From UBA10649 sp963755335 (lineage in GTDB: Bacteria; Actinomycetota; Actinomycetes; S36-B12), in the NCBI GenBank assembly GCA_963755335.1, contig CAVWJW010000008.1, positions 1,674,001-1,738,000 on the forward strand: a stretch of 64,000 bases of DNA, written 5' to 3'. Below the pieces are notes generated by a model. The model had not been told where the DNA came from. It saw nothing but the letters and a program-made list of their open reading frames with translations, and did not search any database. Made by a program: the position numbers and the translations under genes. Below are positions 51,522 through 59,622 of the stretch, piece by piece. Within the stretch, counting starts at the first letter, position 1. Each line of letters opens with the position of its first letter.

Positions 51522-51527
51522 GGCGTC

Positions 51528-51533
51528 ACGATA
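51528..51533 (-). promoter_or_regulatory. Leaderless -10 box for the DUF2752 gene
   Basis: TATCGT matches TANNNT, six bases before ATG 51521, in the 17-base gap after the kinase gene and partly abutting the kinase stop. Confidence 0.5.
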
Positions 51534-51538
51534 CGCGC

Positions 51539-52927
51539 TCACGCGGGGATGCGAACGGTGAAGCGCGCCCCACCCTCGGCGGCCTGTCCGGCCTCGGCCG
51601 AGCCGCCGAGCCCCTCGGCGAGCTTGCCCACCAGCGCCAGCCCGAGGCCCGTCCCGACCGGCCGCACGCCCCGATAGCGCTCGTGCAGCACGCCGGGCTC
51701 GAACGCGACGGTGACGTCGTCGCCGGTCAGCCCGGGACCGGAGTCGCGGACCTCGACGATCGCCCAGGATCCCTCGCTCCGCACGGCCAGAACGATGACC
51801 GACTGGGGCGGCGAGACGCGCAGGGCGTTCTCTGCCAGGTTGTCGATGATCTGGCGGACGCGAATCGGGTCGGTGCGCAGGATCACCGGTTCGGCGGGCA
51901 GGTCGAGCACCAGTTGCACGCCCTCCGGGGCGGCGCGATCCAGCCACACGTCGCCGGCGTCCTCGGCCAGTTCCACGAGGTCGACCTTGACCGGCGAGAC
52001 GTGGAAGTCGACGGCGCCCAGGCGCGCCAGGTCGAGCAGGTCGCTCACGAGCCGGTCGAGCCGGGCCGCCTCGCCGGCGACGATCCCGCCCGTGCGCGCC
52101 ACGTCATCGCTCGGGATCACCCCGTCGCTCAGCGCCTCGGCGTACCCCTTGACGGCGGTGAGCGGAGTCCGCAGCTCGTGCGAGACCGACAGCAGGAACT
52201 CCCGCTGCCGGCCCTCGGAGACGACGAGGGCGGCGTTGAGCCGATTCAGGGAGTCGGCGATGTCGGCGATCTCGGTCGGACCCTCGGGCTTCACCTGAAC
52301 GTCGCGCGAACCCTCGGCCATCTGGTTCGCAGCATCACGGGCGGCCCGCAGCGGTCGGGTGAGCCGTCGTGCGGCCCAGACGCCGATCGGCACCGCGATG
52401 AGCAGGCCGAGCAGGAGTGCGAGCGCGATTCGGCGGAGCACCGCCATCGCCTCGCCGCCGACCACGTCGTAGGGCTGCTCCAGGAACAGCCCTGCGCCGC
52501 CGGCGAGGGGACGGCCCTCGATGAGCACCGAGCCGCTGTCGTTGACGCCTTGAGTGGACACCGATCCGCCGCCGAGGACGGTGGCCAGCGCGTCGTCGGT
52601 CACGCCGGGAGGCGCGGCACTGCCCGGCGCCACCAGGTAGCCGGTGATCTGCCGCTGCTGCAGGGTCTCGATCAGCGGTCGGGGCAGTGGCTCGCCGCCG
52701 CGATGGCCCTCCTCGGACTCGCCGTTCAGCGCGGTCTCGGTGAGGTCGGCCAGGCCGACGAGCTCGCCGCGCGTCTGGCTCTCGGCCGCCGAGTGGAGCA
52801 GGGGGTAGGACACGATCCCGGCCACCAGCACGGCGATGGCGGCGATCGCGGCGGTCAGCAGGACCGTGCGCGTCACGATGCTCATGCGACCCGCGCGTCG
52901 CGTCGGGGCCGGTGGGGTGACTGCCAT
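51539..52927 (-). CDS. Sensor histidine kinase
   Basis: 462 residues. Two transmembrane segments (about 18-40 and 167-187) flank an extracytoplasmic sensor region of about 125 residues with no named fold, followed by HAMP (RRLTRPLRAARDAANQMAEG). H-box: FLLSVSHELRTPLTAVKGYA. N-box RQIIDNLAENALRV, G1 DSGPGLTGDD and G2 GTGLGLALVGKLAEGLGGS are intact. The start MAVTPPAP follows the response regulator stop by one base. It should phosphorylate the regulator next to it; the signal is unknown. Confidence 0.93.
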   Translation of the reverse strand: MAVTPPAPTRRAGRMSIVTRTVLLTAAIAAIAVLVAGIVSYPLLHSAAESQTRGELVGLADLTETALNGESEEGHRGGEPLPRPLIETLQQRQITGYLVAPGSAAPPGVTDDALATVLGGGSVSTQGVNDSGSVLIEGRPLAGGAGLFLEQPYDVVGGEAMAVLRRIALALLLGLLIAVPIGVWAARRLTRPLRAARDAANQMAEGSRDVQVKPEGPTEIADIADSLNRLNAALVVSEGRQREFLLSVSHELRTPLTAVKGYAEALSDGVIPSDDVARTGGIVAGEAARLDRLVSDLLDLARLGAVDFHVSPVKVDLVELAEDAGDVWLDRAAPEGVQLVLDLPAEPVILRTDPIRVRQIIDNLAENALRVSPPQSVIVLAVRSEGSWAIVEVRDSGPGLTGDDVTVAFEPGVLHERYRGVRPVGTGLGLALVGKLAEGLGGSAEAGQAAEGGARFTVRIPA

Positions 52928-52928
52928 C

Positions 52929-53627
52929 TCAGAGGTCGGCCGTGACCTCGGCTGAGTAGCCGACGCCTCGCACCGTGCGGATCGGGCTGTGGTCGCCCAG
53001 CTTTCCGCGGACCTGGGCCACGTGGACGTCGACGGTCCGGGTGCCGACGACCGCCGCGTACCCCCACACCTCGGACAGCAGCTGCTCGCGCGAGTAGACG
53101 CGACCCGGGTGCCGCATCAGGTAGGCAAGGAGGTCGAACTCCGTCGCCGTCAGCGACACGGGCTCGCCGGCCACGGTCACCCGGCGCGTCACCAGGTCGA
53201 CGACGACGTCGCCGACCGACAGCGGAGCCTCGTCGACGGTGACCAGGGACGCACGGCGCACGACCGACTTGACCCGCGCGACGACCTCGCGAGGGCTGAA
53301 CGGCTTGGTGATGTAGTCGTCGGCTCCCAGTTCGAGCCCAAGGACGCGGTCGACCTCGTCGTCGCGGGCGGTGCAGAACAGGATGGGCACCCAGTTGCCC
53401 TCGGCGCGCAGCTGCCGGCAGACCTCCGTGCCGTCCATGATGGGCAGTCCGACGTCGAGGATGATCGCGGCCGGGTGCATGGTGCGCGCTGCGGCGAGGG
53501 CCGCCTGGCCGTCGGTGGCGACGTGGACGCCGAAGCCCTCGCGGGAGATGTACATCCGCAGCAGGTCCGAGATGGCCCGCTCGTCCTCGACGACGAGAAT
53601 CAGGCCGCGCGAGGTCTCAGTGGTCAC
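52929..53627 (-). CDS. OmpR/PhoB-family response regulator
   Basis: 232 residues. Receiver domain: acidic pocket VVEDE near 12-16, phosphoacceptor D58 in AAIILDVGLPIMDG, and K in DDYITKPFSPRE. Winged-helix DNA-binding domain: LTATEFDLLAYLMRHPGRVY, SREQLLSEVWGYA and RTVDVHVAQVRGKLGD. Start is GTG 53627 with CAGGCT six bases upstream. Directly followed by its kinase. An inverted repeat in its promoter region is a possible self-binding site. Confidence 0.93.
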   Translation of the reverse strand: MTTETSRGLILVVEDERAISDLLRMYISREGFGVHVATDGQAALAAARTMHPAAIILDVGLPIMDGTEVCRQLRAEGNWVPILFCTARDDEVDRVLGLELGADDYITKPFSPREVVARVKSVVRRASLVTVDEAPLSVGDVVVDLVTRRVTVAGEPVSLTATEFDLLAYLMRHPGRVYSREQLLSEVWGYAAVVGTRTVDVHVAQVRGKLGDHSPIRTVRGVGYSAEVTADL

Positions 53628-53637
53628 GGGTCAAGCC

Positions 53638-53697
53638 TGACAGACGCCGAGGCGCGGAAGGTCCGCTGCCGGTCTGCGCGTCATCAGTTTTCTGTCA
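53638..53697. promoter_or_regulatory. Inverted repeat TGACAGA...TCTGTCA before the response regulator
   Basis: TGACAGA (53638-53644) and TCTGTCA (53691-53697) are exact inverted copies separated by 46 bases in the 118-base gap upstream of the regulator. The first copy overlaps the candidate -10. Seven-base matches can arise by chance. Otherwise the gap shows nothing nameable. Confidence 0.3.
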
Positions 53698-53745
53698 ATT
53701 CCCTGTAAGGCCGCCGATCGCGGCGGCCGGGTCGCGCCGGTGCGC

Positions 53746-53976
53746 TCAGTGGCGCTTCTTGCCGAGGCCCATCATCGCCATGACCTTGCCGACGACCGCG
53801 CCGACCACGACCAGGGCGACACCCACCCAGAACATGGGCCAGTTGCCGAGCACGATGGCGAGGGTGCCCACGACGAACGCGAGGGCGATGATCACCACGG
53901 CGGTCCAGGCCGCCGGCGTCGAACCATGGTCGTCGTGCTGGACGGGGGTGGTCTGCTGCTGCGACATGGGCGTCAT
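53746..53976 (-). CDS. HGxxPAAW family small membrane protein
   Basis: 76 residues. The family-defining motif is DDHGSTPAAW (16-25). Two transmembrane helices follow (TAVVIIALAFVVGTLAIVL and MFWVGVALVVVGAVVGKVM), then the basic tail GLGKKRH. Function unknown. It starts within the last bases of the Trp-associated membrane protein (overlap of 4) and is typically found beside trp genes in actinobacteria. Confidence 0.85.
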   Translation of the reverse strand: MTPMSQQQTTPVQHDDHGSTPAAWTAVVIIALAFVVGTLAIVLGNWPMFWVGVALVVVGAVVGKVMAMMGLGKKRH

Positions 53977-54569
53977 TCAACCAGATCGTCCGTCGGGTCC
54001 TGCCCCATGTCCTGTGCGTCCCACGGACTCGTCGCCGCGTGCCGCGACGGCGTCCGCTCGTAGCGGGCGCCCATCGCCGGCCAGCGCCGACCGCTGACGA
54101 TCGTCCAGGCCGCCGCCACCGACACCAGCAGGCCGCCGATGGCCGCGACCAGCCAGCCGAGCCCGGCCTGGGACGCCGAGGCCGCCGAGTCGCCGGCCTG
54201 GCTCGTCAGGGTGCGGGCGGCCGCCTCGACCAGGCCGGTTCGGGCCACGACGAACCACACCGCGCCAGTCAGCCCCGCCACCCCGGCGAGGAAGGCGATG
54301 ACGGCGACCACCGATCGACCCCACGAGCGAGTGGCCACGATGCCCGCGGCCGCGGCCAGGGCCACCCACCCGGACACGGCAGCGGCGGGCAGCAGGGCCT
54401 GGCCGCTGAAGTCGACCGAACGCGTGGCCCCCTCGGCTCCCGCCAGAAGCGGCACCTCGGCGCTCGCCCAGCGCAGTGAGTAGCCCACGAGCAGCAGCGC
54501 ACCGCCGGCGACCAGCAGCAGCAACGCCGTGCCGTAGGCACGTCGGGACGAGACCGCGGCGTCCGGCAT
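53973..54569 (-). CDS. Trp biosynthesis-associated membrane protein
   Basis: 198 residues with four predicted membrane helices: GTALLLLVAGGALLLVGYSL, ALLPAAAVSGWVALAAAAGI, SVVAVIAFLAGVAGLTGAVW and GWLVAAIGGLLVSVAAAWTI. This matches the Trp_oprn_chp (TIGR02234) family. The C-terminus is hydrophilic with SPWDAQDMGQDPTDDL. It lies 3 bases after trpE and overlaps the next gene. Constant linkage to trpE implies a link with tryptophan synthesis, but no activity is known. Confidence 0.87.
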   Translation of the reverse strand: MPDAAVSSRRAYGTALLLLVAGGALLLVGYSLRWASAEVPLLAGAEGATRSVDFSGQALLPAAAVSGWVALAAAAGIVATRSWGRSVVAVIAFLAGVAGLTGAVWFVVARTGLVEAAARTLTSQAGDSAASASQAGLGWLVAAIGGLLVSVAAAWTIVSGRRWPAMGARYERTPSRHAATSPWDAQDMGQDPTDDLVE

Positions 54570-54572
54570 GCG

Positions 54573-56138
54573 CTAGCCGGCCGGCGTCAGCGTCTGCGCC
54601 GCGGCCACCGCGCGCAGCACGGCAGCCGCCTTGTTGACGCACTCCTGATATTCGGACTCAGGCACCGAGTCCGCGACCAGGCCGCCGCCGGCCTGCACGT
54701 AGGCGCGGCCGTCCTTGATCAGCGCCGTGCGGATGGCGATGGCGATGTCGAGGTTGCCGGCGAAGTCGAAGTACCCGACACAGCCGCCGTACAGGCCGCG
54801 TCGCAGGGGCTCGAGCTCGTCGATGATGGCCATCGCCCTGGGCTTGGGCGCGCCGGAGAGGGTGCCCGCCGGGAAGGTGGAGGCGAGGACGTCGTACGCC
54901 GTCCGGCCGGCCGCGAGAGTGCCCGTGACCGTGGATACGAGGTGCATGACGTGCGAGTAGCGCTCCACGCTCATGAAGTCGACGACCGTGACGGTGCCGG
55001 GGGCGCACACCCGGCCGAGGTCGTTGCGGCCGAGGTCGACGAGCATCACGTGCTCGGCTCGCTCCTTCACGTCGTTGCTCATGTCCTCCGCGAGGGCGGC
55101 ATCCTCCTCGACGGACTTCCCGCGCGGTCGCGTGCCGGCGATCGGATGCAGCACGCAGTGATCGTCGGTCACGGTGACGAGCGCCTCGGGCGAGGATCCG
55201 ACGATCTCGAAGGCGACCTTCTCGGACAGGTGGCCGACGACGTGATCGGGGCGGCCGTGGTCGTCCTCGGGGACACGGATCAGGTACATGTACGGGCTGG
55301 GGTTGGAGGCTCGCAGGATGCGATAGACGTCGAGCGCCGATGCCTCGCACGGAGCCGAGAAGCGCTGCGACAGCACCACCTGGAAGGCATCCCCCGACCG
55401 GATGTACTCCTTGGCGCGCTCCACCTGTGCCAGGTACTCCGCTTTCGGGGTCGACGAGGAGATCTCGATCGCCGCACCCGCGTCGTAGGCGGACACGCCG
55501 AGGGGACGCGAGGCCGCGAGTTCGTCCTGCATGCGATCCAGCCGAGCCACGGCATCCGCCCAGGCCTCGTCGACGCGATCGTCGGTGGCGTCGTAGTTGA
55601 TCGCGTTCGCGATCAGGAGGATCGAGCCGTCAGCATGATCGACGACCGCGAGGTCGGTGGCCAGGAGGAAGCCGAGCTCGGGGATGCCCAGCTCGTCCGG
55701 GTTGTCGTCGGGGACCCGCTCCCACGCGCGCACCGTGTCGTAGGTGAGGTAGCCGACGAGTCCGCCGGTCAGCGGAGGCAGCCCGGGCAGGGGCGTCGTG
55801 CGCAGCAGTTCCACCGTGTCGCGCAGGGCCTCGACGGCCGACGTGCCCGCCGGCACGCCCCTCGGCGCCCGCCCGAGCCAGGCCGCCGACCCGTCGCGCT
55901 GCGTAAGCATGGCGGCGCACCGGACCCCGATGAACGAGTACCGGGACCAGTTGCGTCCCTGCTCGGCGGACTCCAGCAGGAAGGTGCCGGCGCGGTCCTG
56001 GCACAGCGCCTGGAAGAGCCCCACCGCTGTGACGCCATCGGCAAGAAGCCGCCGCACGACGGGGATGACCCGACGGTCCTTCGCCAGGACCCGGAACTCC
56101 TCGATCGTCGGGGCGGCCACCCCGGTGAAGTCGGTCAT
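54573..56138 (-). CDS. trpE: Anthranilate synthase component I
   Basis: Converts chorismate to anthranilate with ammonia from TrpG, which is not in the window. 521 residues from ATG 56138, overlapping hisI by 4 bases. The tryptophan feedback site is in TFLLESAEQGRNWSRYSFIG, and the chorismate-binding part contains IAGTRPRGKS, LVDLGRNDLGRV, FPAGTLSGAPKPRAM and GCVGYFDFAGN. The frame is intact. No leader peptide with tandem Trp codons is possible upstream because it is embedded in the his operon. Confidence 0.96.
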   Translation of the reverse strand: MTDFTGVAAPTIEEFRVLAKDRRVIPVVRRLLADGVTAVGLFQALCQDRAGTFLLESAEQGRNWSRYSFIGVRCAAMLTQRDGSAAWLGRAPRGVPAGTSAVEALRDTVELLRTTPLPGLPPLTGGLVGYLTYDTVRAWERVPDDNPDELGIPELGFLLATDLAVVDHADGSILLIANAINYDATDDRVDEAWADAVARLDRMQDELAASRPLGVSAYDAGAAIEISSSTPKAEYLAQVERAKEYIRSGDAFQVVLSQRFSAPCEASALDVYRILRASNPSPYMYLIRVPEDDHGRPDHVVGHLSEKVAFEIVGSSPEALVTVTDDHCVLHPIAGTRPRGKSVEEDAALAEDMSNDVKERAEHVMLVDLGRNDLGRVCAPGTVTVVDFMSVERYSHVMHLVSTVTGTLAAGRTAYDVLASTFPAGTLSGAPKPRAMAIIDELEPLRRGLYGGCVGYFDFAGNLDIAIAIRTALIKDGRAYVQAGGGLVADSVPESEYQECVNKAAAVLRAVAAAQTLTPAG

Positions 56139-56499
56139 GCGCCGGCCTCCGGCTCTCGATGACGAGCACGTCGGCGTCGAAGCAGGTGCGGTCACCCGTG
56201 TGACACGCACCGCCGACCTGGTCGACGACGAGCAGTACCGTGTCGCCGTCGCAGTCCAGCCGTACTTCGCGCACCTGCTGCGTGTGACCCGAGGTCTCCC
56301 CCTTGAGCCACCGCGCCCCCCGGCTGCGACTGAAGTACACGGCCCGCCCGGTCTCCAGCGTCTCGCGCAGGGTCTCCTCGGTCATCCACGCCATCATCAG
56401 CACCTCGTGGGTGTCCCACTGCTGCGCGATGGCCGGCACGAGGCCGTCCGGGGTGAAGCGGGTGCGCGCGATCAGTGTGGAGATGGCGTCCGATGACAT
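56135..56499 (-). CDS. hisI: Phosphoribosyl-AMP cyclohydrolase, one base missing near the 3' end
   Basis: Third step of histidine synthesis. About 121 residues. Metal and catalytic residues lie in RLDCDGDTVLLVVDQVGGAC and HTGDRTCFD, and MMAWMTEETL and GRAVYFSRSR are typical. As written the frame runs on through trpE sequence. Restoring one G in GAGAGCCGG (about 56155) ends the protein EEPEAGA at TGA 56135, which gives an ATGA overlap with trpE like other junctions here. ATG 56499 is six bases after CACAAT; GTG 56505 is an alternative. Confidence 0.88.
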
Positions 56500-56514
56500 G
56501 GCCACATTGTGCCG

Positions 56515-56782
56515 TCAGGCGTTCTCCGGGTCCGTCGCTGGGCCATCGTGGCGCTTGCCGCGATAGAGGACGCAGTCCGCTCGGTCGAGGGCGATCATGA
56601 GGTCCTCGCCGGGCGTCCAGGCTGGTGAAGCCCACCGTGAAATCTGTCGGATGAACGCCACGCAGTCGCTCGGCAAGAAGCTCCGCGTCGGCGACGGTCG
56701 AGTCGGGGAGGATGAGCGCGAACTCGTCGCCTCCGTAGCGGGCGAGCATGTCGCCCACCCGGCGGGGCTGAAGCCGACTCAC
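56515..56782 (-). pseudogene. C-terminal half of a GGDEF (diguanylate cyclase) domain, orphan fragment
   Basis: 88 codons after removing one extra C near 56627. It reads VGDMLARYGGDEFALILPDS, a GGDEF signature, then ERLRGVHPTDFTVGFTS and DRADCVLYRGKRHDG, which corresponds to the last half of the domain. The N-terminal half with the first metal-binding aspartate is absent: the hisF stop is only 17 bases upstream of the apparent GTG at 56782. It cannot act as a cyclase alone. It may be a decay product or a small protein kept for another reason. Lies between hisF and hisI. Confidence 0.7.
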
Positions 56783-56799
56783 ACGTGGCCATTGGCCAG

Positions 56800-57570
56800 T
56801 CAGCGGACGGGCAGTCCCGCAGCCCTCAGCGTGTCCTTGACCTCGCCGATCCTCAGCGTGCCGAAGTGGAAGACGCTCGCGGCAAGCACCGCGTCAGCGC
56901 CTGCCGTCACGGCTGGAACGAAGTCGTCGAGCCGGCCCGCTCCCCCGCTCGCGATGATCGGGACGGACACTGCCTGGCGGACCATGGTGATCAGGTCGAG
57001 GTCGTAGCCGGCCTCCGTGCCGTCGGCGTCCATCGAGTTGAGCAGGATCTCGCCGGCCCCACGACGCGCCCCCTCGCGGGCCCACTCGACCGCGTCCATG
57101 CCGGTGCTGCGCCGCCCGCCGTGGGTGGTGACCTCGAACCCGCTCTCGGTGCTGATGCCCTCGGGACAGCGGCGTGCATCGACGCTGAGGACAACGCACT
57201 GGGAGCCGAATCGCTCGGCCGCGTCGCTGAGCAGGGTCGGGTTGCTGATGGCAGCGGTGTTCAGGCTGACCTTGTCGGCACCAGCCCGGAGCAGGCGGTT
57301 GAAGTCCTCGGTCTCGCGGACACCGCCGCCCACGGTGAGCGGGATGAAGACGGTCTCGGCGGTGCGCCGGACCACGTCGTAGGTGGTCTCGCGGGCCGAG
57401 CTGGACGCGGTGATGTCGAGGAACACGAGCTCGTCCGCGCCGGCCGCGTCGTAGGCACGGGCCAGTTCGACGGGATCGCCGGCGTCACGCAGCTCGACGA
57501 AGTTGACGCCCTTGACGACACGGCCGTTGTCGACGTCGAGGCAGGGGATGACCCGAATGGAGACGCTCAC
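56800..57570 (-). CDS. hisF: Imidazole glycerol phosphate synthase subunit HisF
   Basis: Cyclase subunit that uses ammonia from HisH to make imidazole glycerol phosphate and AICAR. 256 residues from GTG 57570 (GTGA overlap with hisA). Catalytic aspartates in RVIPCLDVDNGRVVKGVNF and VLSVDARR; phosphate sites FIPLTVGGGVRE and PIIASGGAGRLDDF. Frame intact. The next gene is the GGDEF fragment, where most actinobacteria have hisI immediately. Confidence 0.97.
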   Translation of the reverse strand: MSVSIRVIPCLDVDNGRVVKGVNFVELRDAGDPVELARAYDAAGADELVFLDITASSSARETTYDVVRRTAETVFIPLTVGGGVRETEDFNRLLRAGADKVSLNTAAISNPTLLSDAAERFGSQCVVLSVDARRCPEGISTESGFEVTTHGGRRSTGMDAVEWAREGARRGAGEILLNSMDADGTEAGYDLDLITMVRQAVSVPIIASGGAGRLDDFVPAVTAGADAVLAASVFHFGTLRIGEVKDTLRAAGLPVR

Positions 57571-58349
57571 GGACGCGCGGGTCCCCACTCGTAGGGGTCG
57601 TACCGCGACTCGACCGCGACGATGGCCTCGGCGAGGGTGAAGGCCCCGTCGTAGAGGGCCCGCCCGACGATGGCGCCCTCGACCCCCTGGGGGACCATGT
57701 CGGCGAGCTTGTGCAGGTCCTCGAGCCGGGCGATGCCGCCCGAGGCGATGACCGGCTTGCTCGTGGCGGCGCAGACCTCCTTGAGCAGGTGGAAGTTCGG
57801 GCCGTGCATCGTGCCGTCCTTGGCGACGTCGGTGACGACGTAGCGCTGGCAGCCGGCGGCATCGAGGCGACCCAGGGTCTCCCACAGGTCACCGCCCTCC
57901 GACGTCCATCCACGGGCGGCGAGGGTGTGGCCGCGCACGTCGAGGCCCACCGCGATGCGGTCGCCGTGCTCCGCGATCACCTTCTCGGTCCAGGCGGGAT
58001 CCTCGAGGGCGGCGGTCCCGAGGTTCACGCGCTGGCAGCCGGTCGCCAGGGCACGGGCGAGCGAGTCGTCGTCGCGGATGCCGCCGGAGAGCTCGACCTT
58101 CACGGCTCCGCTCACCTCGCGGACGACCTCGGCGATGAGGGGGGCGTTGGTGCCGCGGCCGAAGGCTGCGTCGAGGTCCACCAGGTGGATCCACTCGGCG
58201 CCCTGACTGACCCAGGACTGTGCCGCTGCGAGCGGGGATCCGTACATCGTCTCGCTGCCGGCCTTGCCCTGCACCAGGCGGACGGCCTGCCCGTCGGCGA
58301 CGTCGACAGCCGGCAGGAGCTGGAGCATGCGGGGCTGCGGGCTGGTCAC
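57567..58349 (-). CDS. hisA: Phosphoribosyl isomerase HisA, probably bifunctional HisA/TrpF (PriA)
   Basis: ProFAR isomerase of histidine synthesis; in actinobacteria the same enzyme often also isomerises phosphoribosylanthranilate for tryptophan. 260 residues. Catalytic Asp in LLPAVDVADGQAVRLVQGK and in VVTDVAKDGT; HLVDLDAAFGRG, VELSGGIRDDDSL and AVGLDVRGHTL are typical of the actinobacterial bifunctional form. No trpF stands among the trp genes here, which agrees with the dual role but does not prove it. Overlaps hisF by 4 bases. Confidence 0.94.
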   Translation of the reverse strand: MTSPQPRMLQLLPAVDVADGQAVRLVQGKAGSETMYGSPLAAAQSWVSQGAEWIHLVDLDAAFGRGTNAPLIAEVVREVSGAVKVELSGGIRDDDSLARALATGCQRVNLGTAALEDPAWTEKVIAEHGDRIAVGLDVRGHTLAARGWTSEGGDLWETLGRLDAAGCQRYVVTDVAKDGTMHGPNFHLLKEVCAATSKPVIASGGIARLEDLHKLADMVPQGVEGAIVGRALYDGAFTLAEAIVAVESRYDPYEWGPARP

Positions 58350-58378
58350 GGGGGAACCCTATCGACCGCTGCGTGGCG

Positions 58379-59012
58379 TCAGCCGAGCGAGCGGACCCAT
58401 GTGCGCAGCACTGCCGCGCCCGCGTCGCCGGACTTCTCGGGGTGGAACTGGGTCGCGCACAGCGGCCCGTTCTCGACGGCGGCAACGAAATCCTGGCCGT
58501 GCGTGGTCCACGTGACCTTCGGGGCGGCCATGGTCTCGCTGTCGGGCAGCGACCACCTGGTGACCGCGTACGAGTGCACGAAGTAGAAGCGCTCGTCGCG
58601 GACGTCGGCGAAGAGCACGGAGTCCTCGGGGGCGCGCAGGGTGTTCCAGCCCATGTGCGGCAGGACGTCGGCCTTGAGGTCCTCGACCACGCCCGGCCAC
58701 TCCCCGAGCCCCGGCGTGGTGACGCCGTGCTCGATGCCCTGCGTCGAAGAGGACCTGCATTCCCACGCAGATGCCCAGCACGGCGCGGCCGCCGGCGAGA
58801 CGGCGGTCGATGATCATGCCGCCGCGCACCGCGTCGATCCCGGCCATGCACGCCGCGAAGGCACCCACGCCCGGCACGACGAGGCCGTCGGCCGCCAACG
58901 CGGTCTCGAAGTCGCTCGTGACGGTGACATCGGCGCCGACCCGTTCGAGGGCACGCTGGGCGGAACGCAGGTTCCCCGAGCCGTAGTCGAGGACGACGAC
59001 CGAAGGCGACAT
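58379..59012 (-). CDS. hisH: Imidazole glycerol phosphate synthase subunit HisH, frame broken once
   Basis: Glutaminase partner of HisF. About 210 residues. VVVLDYGSGNLRSAQRAL, LVVPGVGAFAACM and nucleophile Cys in VLGICVGMQVLF; after the break GVTTPGLGEWPGVV, then MGWNTL, FYFVHSYAV and ATQFHPEKSGDAG (catalytic His and Glu). The frame breaks near 58743, one base extra in GACGCAGGGCATC. Start ATG 59012 touches the hisB stop (59012-59014). Confidence 0.94.
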
Positions 59013-59608
59013 CACTGGCCGGTCAGGGTCCCCTTCGTCGACGGCACGCCGACGACGCGGGGATCACGAGCGACGGCGTCGCGCAGGGAGCGGGCAACGG
59101 ACTTGAACTGTGCCTCGACGACGTGGTGCGCGTTGCGGCCGGACAGCACGCGCACGTGCAGCGTGATCTGCGACGTCGCGACGACCGACTCCCAGATGTG
59201 GCGTGTCAGCGTGGTGTCGTAGTTGCCGATCAGCTCGATGAGCTCGGGCTCCTCGTGGACGAGGTACGGGCGGCCCGACAGGTCGACGGCCGACTGCACC
59301 AACGCCTCGTCGAGAGGCACCAGCGCATCGCCGTACCGGCGCAGCCCGGCACGGTCACCGAGGGCGTCGTTGATCGCCTGGCCGAGGGCCAACGAGGTGT
59401 CCTCGACCGTGTGGTGCGCGTCGACGTGCAGGTCGCCCTCGGTGCGGACGACGAGGTCGAGGCCACCGTGCTTGGCCAGCTGCGCCAGCATGTGGTCGTA
59501 GAACGCGACGCCGGTGACGATGGTGCTGGTGCCCGTGCCGTCGAGGTCGAGCTCGACGAGGACGCTGCTCTCCTTGGTGGTGCGTTCGATGCGCGCCGTG
59601 CGCCCCAT
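59012..59608 (-). CDS. hisB: Imidazoleglycerol-phosphate dehydratase
   Basis: Monofunctional dehydratase, 198 residues. Metal-binding histidine pairs in FYDHMLAQLAKHGG, DLHVDAHHTVEDT, VHEEPELIELIGNYDTTLTRH and SGRNAHHVVEAQFKSVARSL. The N-terminus RTARIERTTKESSVLVELDL is normal. There is no HisB-N phosphatase domain, as usual in actinobacteria. Frame intact. It follows hisC by 14 bases. Confidence 0.97.
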   Translation of the reverse strand: MGRTARIERTTKESSVLVELDLDGTGTSTIVTGVAFYDHMLAQLAKHGGLDLVVRTEGDLHVDAHHTVEDTSLALGQAINDALGDRAGLRRYGDALVPLDEALVQSAVDLSGRPYLVHEEPELIELIGNYDTTLTRHIWESVVATSQITLHVRVLSGRNAHHVVEAQFKSVARSLRDAVARDPRVVGVPSTKGTLTGQ

Positions 59609-59622
59609 TGCTTCCTCTTCCG

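Noticed and set aside
56100..56200. Tryptophan attenuator before trpE
   Set aside because: trpE overlaps hisI, so no room exists for a leader peptide and terminator; no tandem Trp codons are visible.
54573..56505. HisI-TrpE fusion protein
   Set aside because: One extra base would fuse the frames, but one missing base gives a normal HisI end with an ATGA overlap like neighbouring junctions, and no such fusion is known to me.
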